This document shows, in pieces, positions 24,856-34,211 of a DNA stretch of 64,000 nucleotides. Both the position numbers and the translations under genes were made by a program. How positions within the stretch are numbered: the stretch's first letter is position 1; each line of letters opens with the position of its first letter. The notes under the pieces were generated by a model. That model ran no database searches, was not told the DNA's origin, and was given only the letters and a program-made list of their open reading frames with translations. The DNA comes from Citrifermentans bremense (GTDB lineage: Bacteria > Desulfobacterota > Desulfuromonadia > Geobacterales > Geobacteraceae), in the NCBI RefSeq assembly GCF_014218275.1, contig NZ_AP023213.1, positions 3,724,501 to 3,788,500 on the forward strand. Direction: 5' to 3'.

Positions 24856-25623
24856 ATGAAGAAAGAGTGCCTCGGGGCGGTGGCCGCCATGCCCCAGGAG
24901 ATAGCCCCGCTTTTGCGGCGGGTGGGCCGCTGCCGGAGGGAAAAGGTCTCGGGGTTCAACCTGTACCGCTTCGATTGCGGCGGCTACCCGGTGGTCCTGG
25001 TGGAATCGGGAATGGGGCCCGAACATGCGGCTAAAGCCACCAAAACCCTGATCCGGACCGCCTCGCCGCGGGTGATCCTCAACTTCGGGTTCTGCGGCGG
25101 CGTCCTCCCGGGCTTGGCCGTGGGCGACCTGGTGCTGGCCGAGCTGATCTTCACGCTTTCCGGGGGAACGCTCACCGAGGCGCCCGCACCTCCCCTGCAG
25201 TTTGCCTCCTCTATCCTGGAAAGCTGCCGCGGGGGGGGGCTCTCACCCAGGCAAGGCTCCTTCATCACCGCCACCGGGGTGGTGAAAAAGCGTGAGCTCG
25301 CACAGAGGCTTGCGGGGTCGATCGACCAGCCGGTACTGGAGATGGAGAGTGCGGCGGTGTTCCGGGAGGCTCGACAAGCCGGGATCGCGGCGGTGGCGCT
25401 TAGGGGGGTGAGCGACCCGGCAGAGGAGGAACTGGGCTTCGACATCGCCGAAATCTGCGACTCGCAGCTTAACCTGAGCCCGTGGCGGCTCATGCTCACC
25501 CTGGCCAAGAGGCCTGCGCTGGTTCCGCAGTTGATCCGGCTGGCGCGGAACTCCAAGGTAGCGGGGGAGAACCTGGCGCTCGGGGTGGAGCTCACGCTCG
25601 TGGCGCTGGGTGAAACGAAGTAA
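24856..25623 (+). CDS. hpnG: HpnG, hopanoid-associated purine nucleoside phosphorylase
   Basis: 255 residues, ATG with GAGGAG 9 bases upstream. It has the nucleoside phosphorylase (PNP/UDP-1) fold: start GAVAAMPQEIAPLLRRV, VVLVESGMGPEHAAKAT, ILNFGFCGGVLPGLAVGD and the base-binding MESAAVFREARQAGI (about 158-172). HpnG removes adenine from adenosylhopane on the way to bacteriohopanetetrol. A plain MTA/SAH nucleosidase is the main alternative; divergence from hpnJ supports HpnG. It is convergent with EI (8-base gap). Confidence 0.88.
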   Translation: MKKECLGAVAAMPQEIAPLLRRVGRCRREKVSGFNLYRFDCGGYPVVLVESGMGPEHAAKATKTLIRTASPRVILNFGFCGGVLPGLAVGDLVLAELIFTLSGGTLTEAPAPPLQFASSILESCRGGGLSPRQGSFITATGVVKKRELAQRLAGSIDQPVLEMESAAVFREARQAGIAAVALRGVSDPAEEELGFDIAEICDSQLNLSPWRLMLTLAKRPALVPQLIRLARNSKVAGENLALGVELTLVALGETK

Positions 25624-25630
25624 AAGGGGG

Positions 25631-27391
25631 TTAGTCGAAGCTCTCGGAGAAGCGCGCCGCTATCTCTCCCTTGAGGTAGGCGTCCGCTTCGGCCGCCGTC
25701 GCAAAGGAAAGGGCGCGCAGGGCGACCTGGCGGGCCTCCTCCATGCTGCAGCGGCGCAGGATTTTCTTGACGCGCGGGATGGAGACGGCATTCATGGAGA
25801 GCTCGTCGAAGCCAAGACCAAGAAGAACGGGGAGGTATTCCGGCTCGCCCGCCATCTCGCCGCAGATGCAGGCGTCGATACCAGCCCCGTGCGCCGCGTC
25901 CACCACCATCTTAAGGGAACGGAGCACCGCCGGGTGCAGCGGCTCGTAAAGAGAGGAGAGGTGCTCGTTGGTGCGGTCGATGGCAAGGGTGTACTGGATG
26001 AGATCGTTGGTGCCGACGCTGAAGAAGTCGACCTCCGCAGCCAAAAGGTCGGCGATGACGACGGCCGAAGGGATCTCGATCATGATGCCGACCTGGACCT
26101 TCTCGTCGAAGCTGTGACGCCCGCGCAACTCGGCCTTGGCCTCCTCGAGTAGCGCCTTGGCGGCGCGCACCTCGGCCACCCCGGAGACCATCGGGAAGAA
26201 GAGGCGGACTTCCCCGAAGGCGCTGGCCCTGAGGATGGCCCTAAGCTGGGCCTTGAATGCATCGGGCTGGCGCAGCGAGAGGCGGATCGCCCTCACCCCC
26301 AAGGCCGGGTTCATCTCGTCGGTCAGATCCAGGTCGGTGAGGCACTTGTCGCCGCCTATGTCCAGCGTCCTGATGGTCACCGGCTGCGGGGCCATTTTCT
26401 TCACCAGCGCCGCGTATGCCTCGAACTGCTCCTCCTCGCCGGGAAGGGTGTTCCGGTTGAAAAAGAGCATCTCGGTGCGGTACAGGCCGATCCCCTCGCC
26501 GCCGTGCCGCTGGATGCCGGCCACTTCCTCGATGAACTCGACGTTCCCCTTGAGCCGCATCCGGTGCCCGTCCAGAGTCACCGCCGGCAGGTCCCGCAGT
26601 TTCAGCAGTTCCCTTTCAACGTACTCGTAGCGCTGCTTTTTCTGCAGGTAGTCCCTGAACTGCTCGACGCCGGGGTTCACTATCACCAGGCCGGTGGCGC
26701 CGTCTACGATGATGGTGTCGCCGTCCGCCACCTCGAGCGTGGCACGCTCCAGCCCCACCACGGCGGGGATCTCGAAGGCGCGCGCGAGGATAGAGGAGTG
26801 GGAGGTCTTCCCCCCGAGATCGGTGATGAAGCCGATCACGTTCTCCTTGTCGATCTGCAGGATGTCCGCCGGGGAGAGGTCGTGGGCCACCACGATCACC
26901 TTCCCCTCGATCTTGGCGATGGACTCCTGCTTTTGCCCCACCATGTTCCTGAGCACCCGCTCGACCACCGTCTCCACGTCGCTGCCGCGCTCGCGCAGGT
27001 AGTCGTCGTCCACCCCTTCGAAGAAGGACTTGAAGCGGGTCAGGGTCCTTTTCAGCGCCCCTTCCGCGTTGATGCCGAGCCTTTCAATGTACTGGGTGGT
27101 CTCCCCCAGCAGCATGGTGTCGTCCAAAAGCATCAGGTGCGCGTCGATGACGCAGAGGTGTTCCGGGCCGTGGGTGCTGGAGAGCTGGTCCTTGAGGGCG
27201 CAAAGCTCCCCCTTGGCCCGCTCGATCGCCTTGGCGAAGCGCACCACCTCCCCAGGGATCTCCTCGTGCGCCACCACCACCTCGGTCACCGACACCCGGC
27301 GCCGGTCCGTGATGCGGACCTGGCCGATGGCGATGCCTGCGGAGGCGCCGATCCCCTTCAGCTCCTTGGAATCACTCCTCTCCAAACCCAT
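25631..27391 (-). CDS. ptsI: PTS enzyme I (phosphoenolpyruvate-protein phosphotransferase)
   Basis: 586 residues, normal length. It autophosphorylates from PEP and passes phosphate to HPr. The phospho-His domain has [14 protein letters not shown] (about 187-200), the PEP barrel has [14 protein letters not shown], the KCLTDLDL stretch, [15 protein letters not shown] and [12 protein letters not shown] with the active-site Cys. It overlaps the HPr gene by 20 bases and is last in the lptC-to-ptsI run. No EIIB or EIIC gene is in the window, so the system looks regulatory. Confidence 0.95.
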   Translation of the reverse strand: MGLERSDSKELKGIGASAGIAIGQVRITDRRRVSVTEVVVAHEEIPGEVVRFAKAIERAKGELCALKDQLSSTHGPEHLCVIDAHLMLLDDTMLLGETTQYIERLGINAEGALKRTLTRFKSFFEGVDDDYLRERGSDVETVVERVLRNMVGQKQESIAKIEGKVIVVAHDLSPADILQIDKENVIGFITDLGGKTSHSSILARAFEIPAVVGLERATLEVADGDTIIVDGATGLVIVNPGVEQFRDYLQKKQRYEYVERELLKLRDLPAVTLDGHRMRLKGNVEFIEEVAGIQRHGGEGIGLYRTEMLFFNRNTLPGEEEQFEAYAALVKKMAPQPVTIRTLDIGGDKCLTDLDLTDEMNPALGVRAIRLSLRQPDAFKAQLRAILRASAFGEVRLFFPMVSGVAEVRAAKALLEEAKAELRGRHSFDEKVQVGIMIEIPSAVVIADLLAAEVDFFSVGTNDLIQYTLAIDRTNEHLSSLYEPLHPAVLRSLKMVVDAAHGAGIDACICGEMAGEPEYLPVLLGLGFDELSMNAVSIPRVKKILRRCSMEEARQVALRALSFATAAEADAYLKGEIAARFSESFD

Positions 27392-27638
27392 TACGGATCA
27401 GCTCCCCGATAGCCGCAAACGCCTCGGCGTCGTCCAGCCCCTCGACCTTGAGCACGACGGTGCTCCCCTTCCCCGCGGCCAGCATCATGATCCCCATGAT
27501 GCTCTTGCCGTTCACCTCGACCCCTTCGCGCTCGATCCTGATCTCGGAAGCGAAGCGGCTCGCGGTCTTCACCAGGAGCGCGGAGGCCCTGGCGTGCAAT
27601 CCCAGCTTGTTGGGTATGACGAATTCACCTTGGATCAT
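27372..27638 (-). CDS. ptsH: HPr phosphocarrier protein
   Basis: 88 residues. His15 in LGLHARAS takes phosphate from enzyme I; Ser46 in NGKSIMG is the residue modified by HPr kinase, which is encoded 1.3 kb upstream. Both regulatory sites are therefore present. The ATG has AAGG upstream. It lies between EIIA and EI with a 9-base gap to EIIA. Confidence 0.95.
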   Translation of the reverse strand: MIQGEFVIPNKLGLHARASALLVKTASRFASEIRIEREGVEVNGKSIMGIMMLAAGKGSTVVLKVEGLDDAEAFAAIGELIRNGFGEE

Positions 27639-27647
27639 AGTTGACCT

Positions 27648-28043
27648 TTATTTCTTCAGGTAATCACCTGCTACGGTGATCCCCTCGACGGCGCTCTCCT
27701 TCAGCTTGAGAGCGAGTTCCCCGACGCTGCAGCGGCCGCGCTCCTGGGTGAAACGGATCAGCATGGGGAGGTTGACGCCGGTAAGGACCTCCACGCGCCC
27801 CTCCTCCAGAAAGGAAATGCTCATATTCGAGGGGGTGCCGCCGAACATGTCGGTCATGATGATCGCACCCTCCTCCGAGACTCGGGCCACCGCCTCCTTG
27901 ATGGCGGCCATCACGTCCGTGGCCGATGCGTCCGGGGTCACCCCCACAGCCTCGGCTAACTCCAGCTTGCCCACTATCATCTCCGCCGCGGCCAACAGCT
28001 CGCTCGCCACACCGGCATGCGCTACCAAAAGCAGTCCGATCAT
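27648..28043 (-). CDS. PTS EIIA domain of the mannose/AgaF family
   Basis: 131 residues, a lone EIIA of the mannose class. The start IGLLLVAHAGVASELL carries phospho-acceptor His9, and MTDMFGGTPSNMSISFL (about 66-82) is the family signature. It accepts phosphate from HPr. Without EIIB/C partners it most likely reports the HPr phosphorylation state to other proteins. Its ATG overlaps the rapZ stop by 4 bases. Confidence 0.93.
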   Translation of the reverse strand: MIGLLLVAHAGVASELLAAAEMIVGKLELAEAVGVTPDASATDVMAAIKEAVARVSEEGAIIMTDMFGGTPSNMSISFLEEGRVEVLTGVNLPMLIRFTQERGRCSVGELALKLKESAVEGITVAGDYLKK

Positions 28044-28903
28044 CCCAACCCCTTATCTATGTCCCTGTGTGTAATCTTGATGTTCACGTTTCTCTGGCGA
28101 AAGTAGTTGTAAAGCTCCTCCGCTATGGCAACCGAGCGGTGCCTGCCGCCGGTGCAGCCGATGGAAACAGAGAGGTAGGACTTCCCCTCCCTGCGGTAAC
28201 TGGGGAGCAAGAGCTCCAGCATGTTCCTGAAGTGCTCCAGGAAGACGACCGTTTCCTTGTGTCCCATGACGTAATCCCGCACCCCCTGGTCCAGGCCGGA
28301 CATGGGGCGCAGCGTGGCCACGAAGTACGGGTTGGGGAGAAAGCGCACGTCCATGACCAGGTCGCTCTCTAGGGGGAGCCCGTAGCGGAAGCCGAAGGAC
28401 TGCAGGTTCACCTGCATCTCCAGCACACCCTCCCCCCCCTTGACCAGGCCGATCACCAGCTCTTTCAGGCGATGCACGTTCATCTCGGAGGTGTCGATGA
28501 TGGCAGTGGCGATGCGTCTTAGACCCGCCAGCTGGTCGCGCTCGAAGCGGATCCCCTCGGGGACCGTGGCCCCCTCCAGCGCCGGGTGGCGGCGCCGGGT
28601 CTCGGAGAAGCGGCGGATCAGCACCTCGTCGGTTGCGTCGAAGTAGAAGATCTTGACGCTGTGCCCGGCCGACGATATGGCCTGAAATACCTGGTCGTAC
28701 CCCTTGATGAAGTCGCGGGAGCGGATGTCCATCACCAGGGCCACGTCCTTTATGTCCTCGCGCGAGTGCTCGACCAGCTCGATGAAGGTGGTGACAAGGG
28801 AGACCGGAAGGTTGTCGAGACAGAAGAACCCCTCGTCCTCCAGAGCGCGCACCGCGGTCGATTTTCCCGATCCGGAGAGCCCGGTTATGATGACGATGCG
28901 CAT
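28040..28903 (-). CDS. rapZ: RapZ/YvcJ nucleotide-binding adapter
   Basis: 287 residues. P-loop ITGLSGSGKSTAVRALED (about 6-23), FFCLDNLPVSL, and the C-terminal RapZ domain with SVSIGCTGGRHRSVAIAEEL (about 242-261). In enterobacteria RapZ binds GlmY/GlmZ RNAs and controls glucosamine-6-phosphate synthase; in other phyla the role is less clear but the position beside PTS genes is conserved. GAGG lies before the ATG; the hprK stop is 1 base upstream. Confidence 0.95.
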   Translation of the reverse strand: MRIVIITGLSGSGKSTAVRALEDEGFFCLDNLPVSLVTTFIELVEHSREDIKDVALVMDIRSRDFIKGYDQVFQAISSAGHSVKIFYFDATDEVLIRRFSETRRRHPALEGATVPEGIRFERDQLAGLRRIATAIIDTSEMNVHRLKELVIGLVKGGEGVLEMQVNLQSFGFRYGLPLESDLVMDVRFLPNPYFVATLRPMSGLDQGVRDYVMGHKETVVFLEHFRNMLELLLPSYRREGKSYLSVSIGCTGGRHRSVAIAEELYNYFRQRNVNIKITHRDIDKGLG

Positions 28904-28904
28904 G

Positions 28905-29864
28905 CTATTCCACCTCGTTGCCCAGCGGCCGGAATTCCAGGCGGGCCAGGAGCTTTTCGTGGAACTCCCGCGCTGAGTGGTACCCCATCCCCTTCAACAG
29001 GAAGTTCCTGGCGGCCACCTCGATGATGGAGGTGAGGTTTCTACCGGGGCGCACCGGGATCTTCAGGTGCGGCAGATCGACCCCCAGGATGGTCTTCACC
29101 GGTTCGTCGATCCCCAGGCGCTCGTACTCCTGGTTTGCGTCCCACTCCATGAGTTCCAGGACCATGTCGATGATCTTCTTCTCCCGGATGGAGGAGACGC
29201 CGTAGAGGTCCTTGATGTTGATGATGCCTAAGCCCCGGATCTCCATGTGGTACTGGATAGAGTCGCCCGCCTGCCCGACGAGAGCCGCCGGCATCTTCTT
29301 CTTGATGTGGATCACGTCGTCGGCGACCAGCCGGTGCCCGCGGATCACCAGGTCGAGGGCGCACTCGCTCTTGCCTATGCCGCTCTTGCCCAGAAGCAGC
29401 ACCCCCACCCCCAGGACGTCGACCAGCACGCCGTGGATGTGGGTCGAGGGAAGGAGGCTCTCCTCCAGGAACTTGGTGATGAGGGAGATGAAGGTGGAGG
29501 ACTGGTGGTGCGTCCCCAGAAGCGGGATCCCGGCATCATGCGCGCTCTTCTTCAGGAATTCGGGGGGATCGAGCCCCTTGGTGACGATGAAGCAGGCGAT
29601 GGGATAGCTGCAAAGCTTCTCTATGTGCCGGCTCCCCACTTCCTCGGGGACCTGGCTCAGGTAGGAGATCTCGGTGTTGCCCAGCACCTGGACCCGGTCC
29701 GGGTGCAGGTGCTCCGTGTATCCGGTAAGCGCCAGCCCCGGTTTCTGGATGCGGGAACTGTAGAGACGGTTGCCCAGACCGGTTTCGCCGCAGACAAGCT
29801 GCAGGTCCAGGCCGTAGGCCTTGTCTTCCAGGAGATCCTTGATGCTGAGGCTCATGCTAGTCAA
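28905..29864 (-). CDS. hprK: HPr kinase/phosphorylase
   Basis: 319 residues from TTG at 29864, which has AAAGG about 9 bases upstream; an ATG 9 bases further in is the alternative. It phosphorylates and dephosphorylates Ser46 of HPr. The C-terminal catalytic domain has the Walker A LLLGKSGIGKSECAL (about 148-162), RLVADDVIHI and MEIRGLGIINIKDLYG (the family signature, about 200-215). HprK is the rule in Firmicutes and occurs in a subset of proteobacteria in place of ptsN in the rpoN operon, as here. Confidence 0.95.
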   Translation of the reverse strand: MTSMSLSIKDLLEDKAYGLDLQLVCGETGLGNRLYSSRIQKPGLALTGYTEHLHPDRVQVLGNTEISYLSQVPEEVGSRHIEKLCSYPIACFIVTKGLDPPEFLKKSAHDAGIPLLGTHHQSSTFISLITKFLEESLLPSTHIHGVLVDVLGVGVLLLGKSGIGKSECALDLVIRGHRLVADDVIHIKKKMPAALVGQAGDSIQYHMEIRGLGIINIKDLYGVSSIREKKIIDMVLELMEWDANQEYERLGIDEPVKTILGVDLPHLKIPVRPGRNLTSIIEVAARNFLLKGMGYHSAREFHEKLLARLEFRPLGNEVE

Positions 29865-29896
29865 TTGCGCCGACCTTTCCCCCGTGCAAGCGAAAA

Positions 29897-30004
29897 GCCC
29901 CAGAAGGGGCCGTAGTTATGGCGGGAGGCGCCACGGGGGGCGCCTCCCGATCCTTTACCGGGAGCTTTCAGCTCCGGTTTTCAAGATGATTGCCGCTTTG
30001 CGGC
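29897..30004 (-). promoter_or_regulatory. four consecutive hairpins between hpf and hprK
   Basis: On the minus strand, right after the hpf stop: GCCGC-aaa-GCGGC (30004-29992); CCGGAGCT-gaa-AGCTCCCGG with a one-base bulge (29977-29958); a perfect GGGAGGCGCC / GGCGCCTCCC stem with a 6-base loop (29948-29923); and GCCCC-ttct-GGGGC followed by TTTT (29910-29893), a small terminator shape. The hprK ribosome site lies just beyond. This looks like an intercistronic attenuator or processing region. Confidence 0.5.
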
Positions 30005-30006
30005 TA

Positions 30007-30555
30007 TCAGGTGGTCTCCGGGGAGATCAGGCCGTAGTTGCCGTCTTTTCTGCGGTACACCACGTTGATCTTCTCGGTGGAGGACTCGGTGTAGACCAGG
30101 AAGTCCTTGTGCAGAAGCTCCATCTGCATCACGGCTTCCTCGACAGACATCGGCTTCATGGAGAAGCTCTTGGTCTTGATGATGACCGGGGCCTGGGCCC
30201 CCTCCTCGATGCTCTGGGCCTCTACGATACTCTTTTGCACCTGGCGCTCGCGGGCGTCGGGGGCCGGCTTGTGGGCCTTGATGCGCTCCTTGAAGCGGCG
30301 CAGCTGGCGCTCGATCTTGTCCGAGACGGCGTCGATGGAGGCGTACATGTCGTTGGTTTCTTCTGCGGCCTTGATGGTGATCCCCTTGGCGGTGATGGTC
30401 ACCTCGGCCAGGTGGCGGATCTTCTCGACGGTCAAAAATACCTGGACGACGATCGGCTCGTCTATATATTTCTTAACCCGCTCCAGTTTCTCCTCTGCGT
30501 AGCTCTTGAGAGCGTCGCTCGGCTCCATGTGTCTGAACGTCACGGTTGTTTGCAT
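30007..30555 (-). CDS. hpf: ribosome hibernation-promoting factor, long form
   Basis: 182 residues. The N-terminal S30AE/RaiA domain (about 1-100) is followed by a linker and the C-terminal dimerisation domain (about 125-180) with MSVEEAVMQMELLHKDFLVY. The long form makes 100S ribosome dimers alone, unlike the short E. coli HPF. GGGAGGT precedes the ATG. It is 61 bases after rpoN; the gap contains the palindrome CGCCGGCCGGCG (30596-30607). Confidence 0.94.
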   Translation of the reverse strand: MQTTVTFRHMEPSDALKSYAEEKLERVKKYIDEPIVVQVFLTVEKIRHLAEVTITAKGITIKAAEETNDMYASIDAVSDKIERQLRRFKERIKAHKPAPDARERQVQKSIVEAQSIEEGAQAPVIIKTKSFSMKPMSVEEAVMQMELLHKDFLVYTESSTEKINVVYRRKDGNYGLISPETT

Positions 30556-30616
30556 AATAAGTACCTCCCTTTATTGTCAATACACGCGGCTCACGCGCCG
30601 GCCGGCGGCGCCCGCG

Positions 30617-32164
30617 TTAGAAATGCTTCTTGCGCTCCGAGGACGAACCGATCCGGAGCATCTCGCGATACTTGGTGACGGTGCGGCGGGCGATGACGAT
30701 GTTGTGGTCAGAGAGGAGCTCTGCCAGGCGCTGGTCGCTGTAAGGGCGCTTGGGGTCCTCGTTGTCGACCAGCTCCTTGATCTTGCTCTTCACGCTCTCG
30801 GAGGCGATGAAGTCCCCTTCTCCGGTCGAGATGCCGGAATTGAAGAAGTACTTCAGCTCGAAGAGCCCCTGGGGGGTCTGCATGTACTTGTTGGTGGTGA
30901 CGCGGCTGATGGTGGACTCGTGCATGCCGATGTCCTCGGCGATGTCCCTCAAGACCAGCGGGCGCAGGTGCTCTATGCCGCGGTCGAGGAAGTCGCGCTG
31001 GAACTTAACGATGCTTTTCGCCACCTTGAAGATGGTGCGCTGGCGCTGCTGGATGCTCTTGATGAGCCACAGGGCGGAGCGCATCTTCTCGCCGATGTAG
31101 TCCTCGGCCACCTTGTCGACCGGGCGGCTGCTCTTCGCCTCGGGGGCGTAGATGGGGTTGATCCTCAGGTTGGGCATCCCCTCGTCGTTCAGCATCACCA
31201 CGTACTCGTCGCCAACCTTGTGCACGAAGATGTCGGCCGAGATGTACTGCACGTCGTCGCTGCCAAAGACCCGCCCCGGCTTGGGATCGAGTTCCGCGAT
31301 GATCCTCGTGGCGGCGAGGATGTCGTTCACCTCCACCCCCAGCACCTTGGCGGCCTGCTTGTACTTGTGGCTTTCCAGGTCCTTCAGGTGGTCGCGCAAA
31401 AGCGACTCCACGAGGCTCCCCGCCATGCCGAGGCTCCCCACCTGGATCAGGAGGCACTCGCGCAGGTCGCGGGCCCCGACCCCGACCGGGTCGAATTCCT
31501 GGACCCGCTTCAGAACCGAATCGATGAGCGGCACCAGCACCGTGGCGGAGAACCCGCCGGCCGCATCGGCGATCTCTTCCTCGCCGGCGTCGGCGGAAAG
31601 CCCCGACCACTCGAGCACCTCCTCGTGAAAAGGGGCTACCTGGACACAGGCTGAAGCTACGTCCTCAAGGGAGGCGCGCAGGTAGCCGTCCTCGTCGATG
31701 TTGCCGATGATCTCGGCTCCAGCCGCCATCTCGCGCTCGGTGAGGCGGGTCAGGCTCAGCTGCCACATCAGGTGGTCGAACAGGGTTGATTTCTTGGTGA
31801 GGAGGTTCTCGAAGGAGGGGCGGTCCTCGTCGTCGTAGTACTGCTCTCCGGAGCTGTAGTTGTAGCCGTCGATGTAGGAATCCCAGTCAGCCTCGCGCGT
31901 CTCCTCGCCGGCACGCACTTCCTGAAAGTCGCTCGCAGCGGCCTCCGGCTCGGCTTCCTTCTCGCGCAGCTCTATCTGTTCGGGCTCCCGGATCTCCTCC
32001 TGCTCGATAACCTCGTCGAGTATGGGGTTTTCCTCCAACTCCTGACGTACTACGTCCTGCAACTCCAGCCGGGAAAGCTGGAGGAGCTTGATGGCCTGCT
32101 GCAACTGGGGCGTCATCACCAGTTGCTGACTCATTTTCATCTGCTGGCGCATCTCTATTGCCAT
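30617..32164 (-). CDS. rpoN: RNA polymerase sigma-54 factor
   Basis: 515 residues. Region I is Gln/Leu-rich (QQLVMTPQLQQAIKLLQLSRL, residues about 14-34) and contacts activators; an acidic region II (about 60-115) follows; the core-binding and HTH domains lead to the RpoN box ARRTVTKYRE (about 493-502), which recognises the -24 element. All parts are intact, so GG-N10-GC promoters such as that before lpxC can be read. A promoter candidate lies at 32338-32366. lptB lies upstream with a 265-base gap. Confidence 0.97.
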   Translation of the reverse strand: MAIEMRQQMKMSQQLVMTPQLQQAIKLLQLSRLELQDVVRQELEENPILDEVIEQEEIREPEQIELREKEAEPEAAASDFQEVRAGEETREADWDSYIDGYNYSSGEQYYDDEDRPSFENLLTKKSTLFDHLMWQLSLTRLTEREMAAGAEIIGNIDEDGYLRASLEDVASACVQVAPFHEEVLEWSGLSADAGEEEIADAAGGFSATVLVPLIDSVLKRVQEFDPVGVGARDLRECLLIQVGSLGMAGSLVESLLRDHLKDLESHKYKQAAKVLGVEVNDILAATRIIAELDPKPGRVFGSDDVQYISADIFVHKVGDEYVVMLNDEGMPNLRINPIYAPEAKSSRPVDKVAEDYIGEKMRSALWLIKSIQQRQRTIFKVAKSIVKFQRDFLDRGIEHLRPLVLRDIAEDIGMHESTISRVTTNKYMQTPQGLFELKYFFNSGISTGEGDFIASESVKSKIKELVDNEDPKRPYSDQRLAELLSDHNIVIARRTVTKYREMLRIGSSSERKKHF

Positions 32165-32337
32165 AAGTCCTCGCTGAATCCGTGTACTGCTACGACAGTT
32201 CCTTTCTAAATGAATGAAGTTCTACGTTCTGCTTCTTCGTTCAAGATCGGCGGTTTAACAGTTACAAGCTGCCGTTCTTCGCTTGCACTGTTTTATTGAT
32301 GTCCGGTCAGCCTCAGCTATGACTTGCGCCTATCCTC

Positions 32338-32366
32338 ATTATAACCGCGGAAGGCGATTTGGAAAA
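32338..32366 (-). promoter_or_regulatory. promoter candidate for rpoN
   Basis: On the minus strand a perfect TATAAT (32343-32338) has TTTTCC 17 bases upstream (32366-32361). The start would be about 165 bases before the rpoN ATG, giving rpoN-hpf-hprK its own entry separate from lptCAB. Nothing else was recognised in this gap. Confidence 0.5.
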
Positions 32367-32429
32367 CGGCCGAAGCATTATTTTTTTAAAACGAAGGAAT
32401 TGGAGACAGAACAAAGAGCGTTGCGGCTG

Positions 32430-33167
32430 TCAAAGCCTGAATTTTTCGCCCAGATAGATCTCGCGTGCCTTCTTGCTCTGGGAGATCTGGACCGGGTCCC
32501 CGCATTCCAGCACCTCTCCGGCGCTCATGATGTACGCCTTGTCGCAGACCCCCAGCGTCTCACGCACGTTGTGATCCGAGATCAGCACACCGAGCCCCTT
32601 GTCCTTCAAGGTGGTGATGATGCTCTGTATGTCGATCACCGCGATGGGGTCGATGCCGGCGAACGGCTCGTCCAGGAGGATGAAGGCCGGATCGGTCGCG
32701 AGCGCCCGGGCTATCTCGACCCGGCGCCTCTCTCCGCCGGAAAGAGCGTACCCCTTGCTCCCGGCGATGTGCTCGATGCGGAACTCGCCCAGAAGCTCCT
32801 CGACCCGCTCCTTCCGCCTCACCTCTTCGAGGTCCATGGTTTCCAGCACCGCCATCAGGTTGTCCCGCACGCTCAGGCGCCTGAAGACCGAAGGCTCCTG
32901 GGGGAGGTAGCTGATGCCGCGCCTGGCGCGCTGGTACATGGGGAGCACCGTGATCGGTTCGCCGTCCAGCATGACCTCTCCCTGGTCAGGGCGGCAAAGC
33001 CCCACGACCATGTAAAAAGTCGTCGTCTTGCCGGCCCCGTTGGGCCCCAGAAGCCCCACTACCTCTCCCGACGACACCTCGAGGTCCACGCCGCGGACCA
33101 CCTTGCGCTTGTTGAAACCCTTCTCGAGCCCCTTGGTGCAGAGGGTGCTACGGTTTTGCGCCGACAT
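32430..33167 (-). CDS. lptB: LPS export ABC transporter ATPase LptB
   Basis: 245 residues. Walker A GPNGAGKTTTFYMVVG (about 41-56), signature LSGGERRRVEIARAL, Walker B FILLDEPFAGIDPIAV and the switch His in ISDHNVRE are all present; GIDPIAV is LptB-typical. It powers LptFG-driven extraction of LPS from the inner membrane. It overlaps lptA by 20 bases. LptF and LptG are not in the window. Confidence 0.96.
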   Translation of the reverse strand: MSAQNRSTLCTKGLEKGFNKRKVVRGVDLEVSSGEVVGLLGPNGAGKTTTFYMVVGLCRPDQGEVMLDGEPITVLPMYQRARRGISYLPQEPSVFRRLSVRDNLMAVLETMDLEEVRRKERVEELLGEFRIEHIAGSKGYALSGGERRRVEIARALATDPAFILLDEPFAGIDPIAVIDIQSIITTLKDKGLGVLISDHNVRETLGVCDKAYIMSAGEVLECGDPVQISQSKKAREIYLGEKFRL

Positions 33168-33636
33168 TTTTCCCTCCGGGGTGAATGACCGCTTCCACCC
33201 GCTCCTTCGGGCCGCCGGTTACTACGCTTCTCTGTTCGTTGATGAAGTAGGTGATCACCTTCCCGGTGATGACGTCTTCCCCTGCCATGACCTTGGGGTT
33301 GCCATCCAAAAGGATCACCCCCCGCTTCGGGTCGTAGACCGCGTGCCCACCCGTGGCTTGCCGGTTTCCCTGCAGGATCCTGACGTTGCCGAAGGCTTCC
33401 ACCTTGGAGAGCTCATTGCCCTCGCCGTCGGATGAGACCACCAGACGGTCCGTGTAAAGGGTCAGTTCGCCCTGGTGGGCAACCACCTTCCCCTCGAACG
33501 TCGCCGTCTTCTTCTCGTTATCGGCAGTTAAGTTGTCGGACTTAACCTTTAAGGGCTCTTTTCCGCTAATCGGCGCAGCCAGGGCAGCCGAAGCTAGCAG
33601 CAGCAAAAGCGTTAACTGGCAAAAGACGCTCCGCAT
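33148..33636 (-). CDS. lptA: LPS transport periplasmic protein LptA
   Basis: 162 residues from the ATG at 33636 (GGAGG upstream; TGATG overlap with the lptC stop). A signal peptide (about 1-21) precedes one OstA/LptA beta-jellyroll (about 28-140) with VKSDNLTADNEKKTATFEG and LEGNV-like VEAFGNVRILQG. It forms the periplasmic bridge carrying LPS from LptC to LptD. Confidence 0.93.
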   Translation of the reverse strand: MRSVFCQLTLLLLLASAALAAPISGKEPLKVKSDNLTADNEKKTATFEGKVVAHQGELTLYTDRLVVSSDGEGNELSKVEAFGNVRILQGNRQATGGHAVYDPKRGVILLDGNPKVMAGEDVITGKVITYFINEQRSVVTGGPKERVEAVIHPGGKNVGAKP

Positions 33637-34211
33637 CACCTGGCCTCCTGCTGCCGGAATACGGCGCTCACGTCCTTTTTCAACTTGAACCTCCGTGTCT
33701 GCGTCTGAAACTCCATCCCTACCCCTTCCAGCTCATTGCCTCCATCGCTGAAGCGGACCCGGTCCTCGCTCACCATGAGGTAGCGCGACGCCAGGTATCT
33801 TACATTGGAGGCGGAGAAGCGGACCCCCTTGCTGCTCACCCCTATCACGTTGCCGGTCAAGGCCACGTCTCGGGTGTCGTTATGGTATTCCGCCCGGTCC
33901 GCGGTAACCACCAGATCTCCGAACTTAGCACCCCCGGCTACCACGAGTTTGACGCCAGTGAGGGAGGTAAGGTCCTTCGTCTTGTTGTACTCTGCCTTCT
34001 CGGCCGCGAGGTCCCAACGCTTCACCCCTTGTTTGGTTTCGGTGTAGTGGAACTTCTGCAGCGAGATGTCCACCTGCAGCGGAAGCTTCCTGACCGGCAG
34101 CTTCGGCACCACTCCGTGATCCATCCTTACCAGAATTGTAACCACCACCAAAAGGGATGCGACGACGGCTGCCAGACCGAGAAATCGCTTGATATTATTG
34201 AAGTTATTCAT
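33636..34211 (-). CDS. lptC: LPS export protein LptC
   Basis: About 191 residues from the ATG at 34211; an in-frame GTG at 34247 adds 12 residues, and neither start has a clear ribosome site. A single N-terminal membrane anchor (about 9-28, GLAAVVASLLVVVTILV) is followed by a periplasmic LptC/YrbK-type jellyroll. It receives LPS from LptBFG and passes it to LptA. It is first gene of the lptCAB set. The 200 bases between it and hldE contain no recognised signal. Confidence 0.88.
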   Translation of the reverse strand: MNNFNNIKRFLGLAAVVASLLVVVTILVRMDHGVVPKLPVRKLPLQVDISLQKFHYTETKQGVKRWDLAAEKAEYNKTKDLTSLTGVKLVVAGGAKFGDLVVTADRAEYHNDTRDVALTGNVIGVSSKGVRFSASNVRYLASRYLMVSEDRVRFSDGGNELEGVGMEFQTQTRRFKLKKDVSAVFRQQEAR

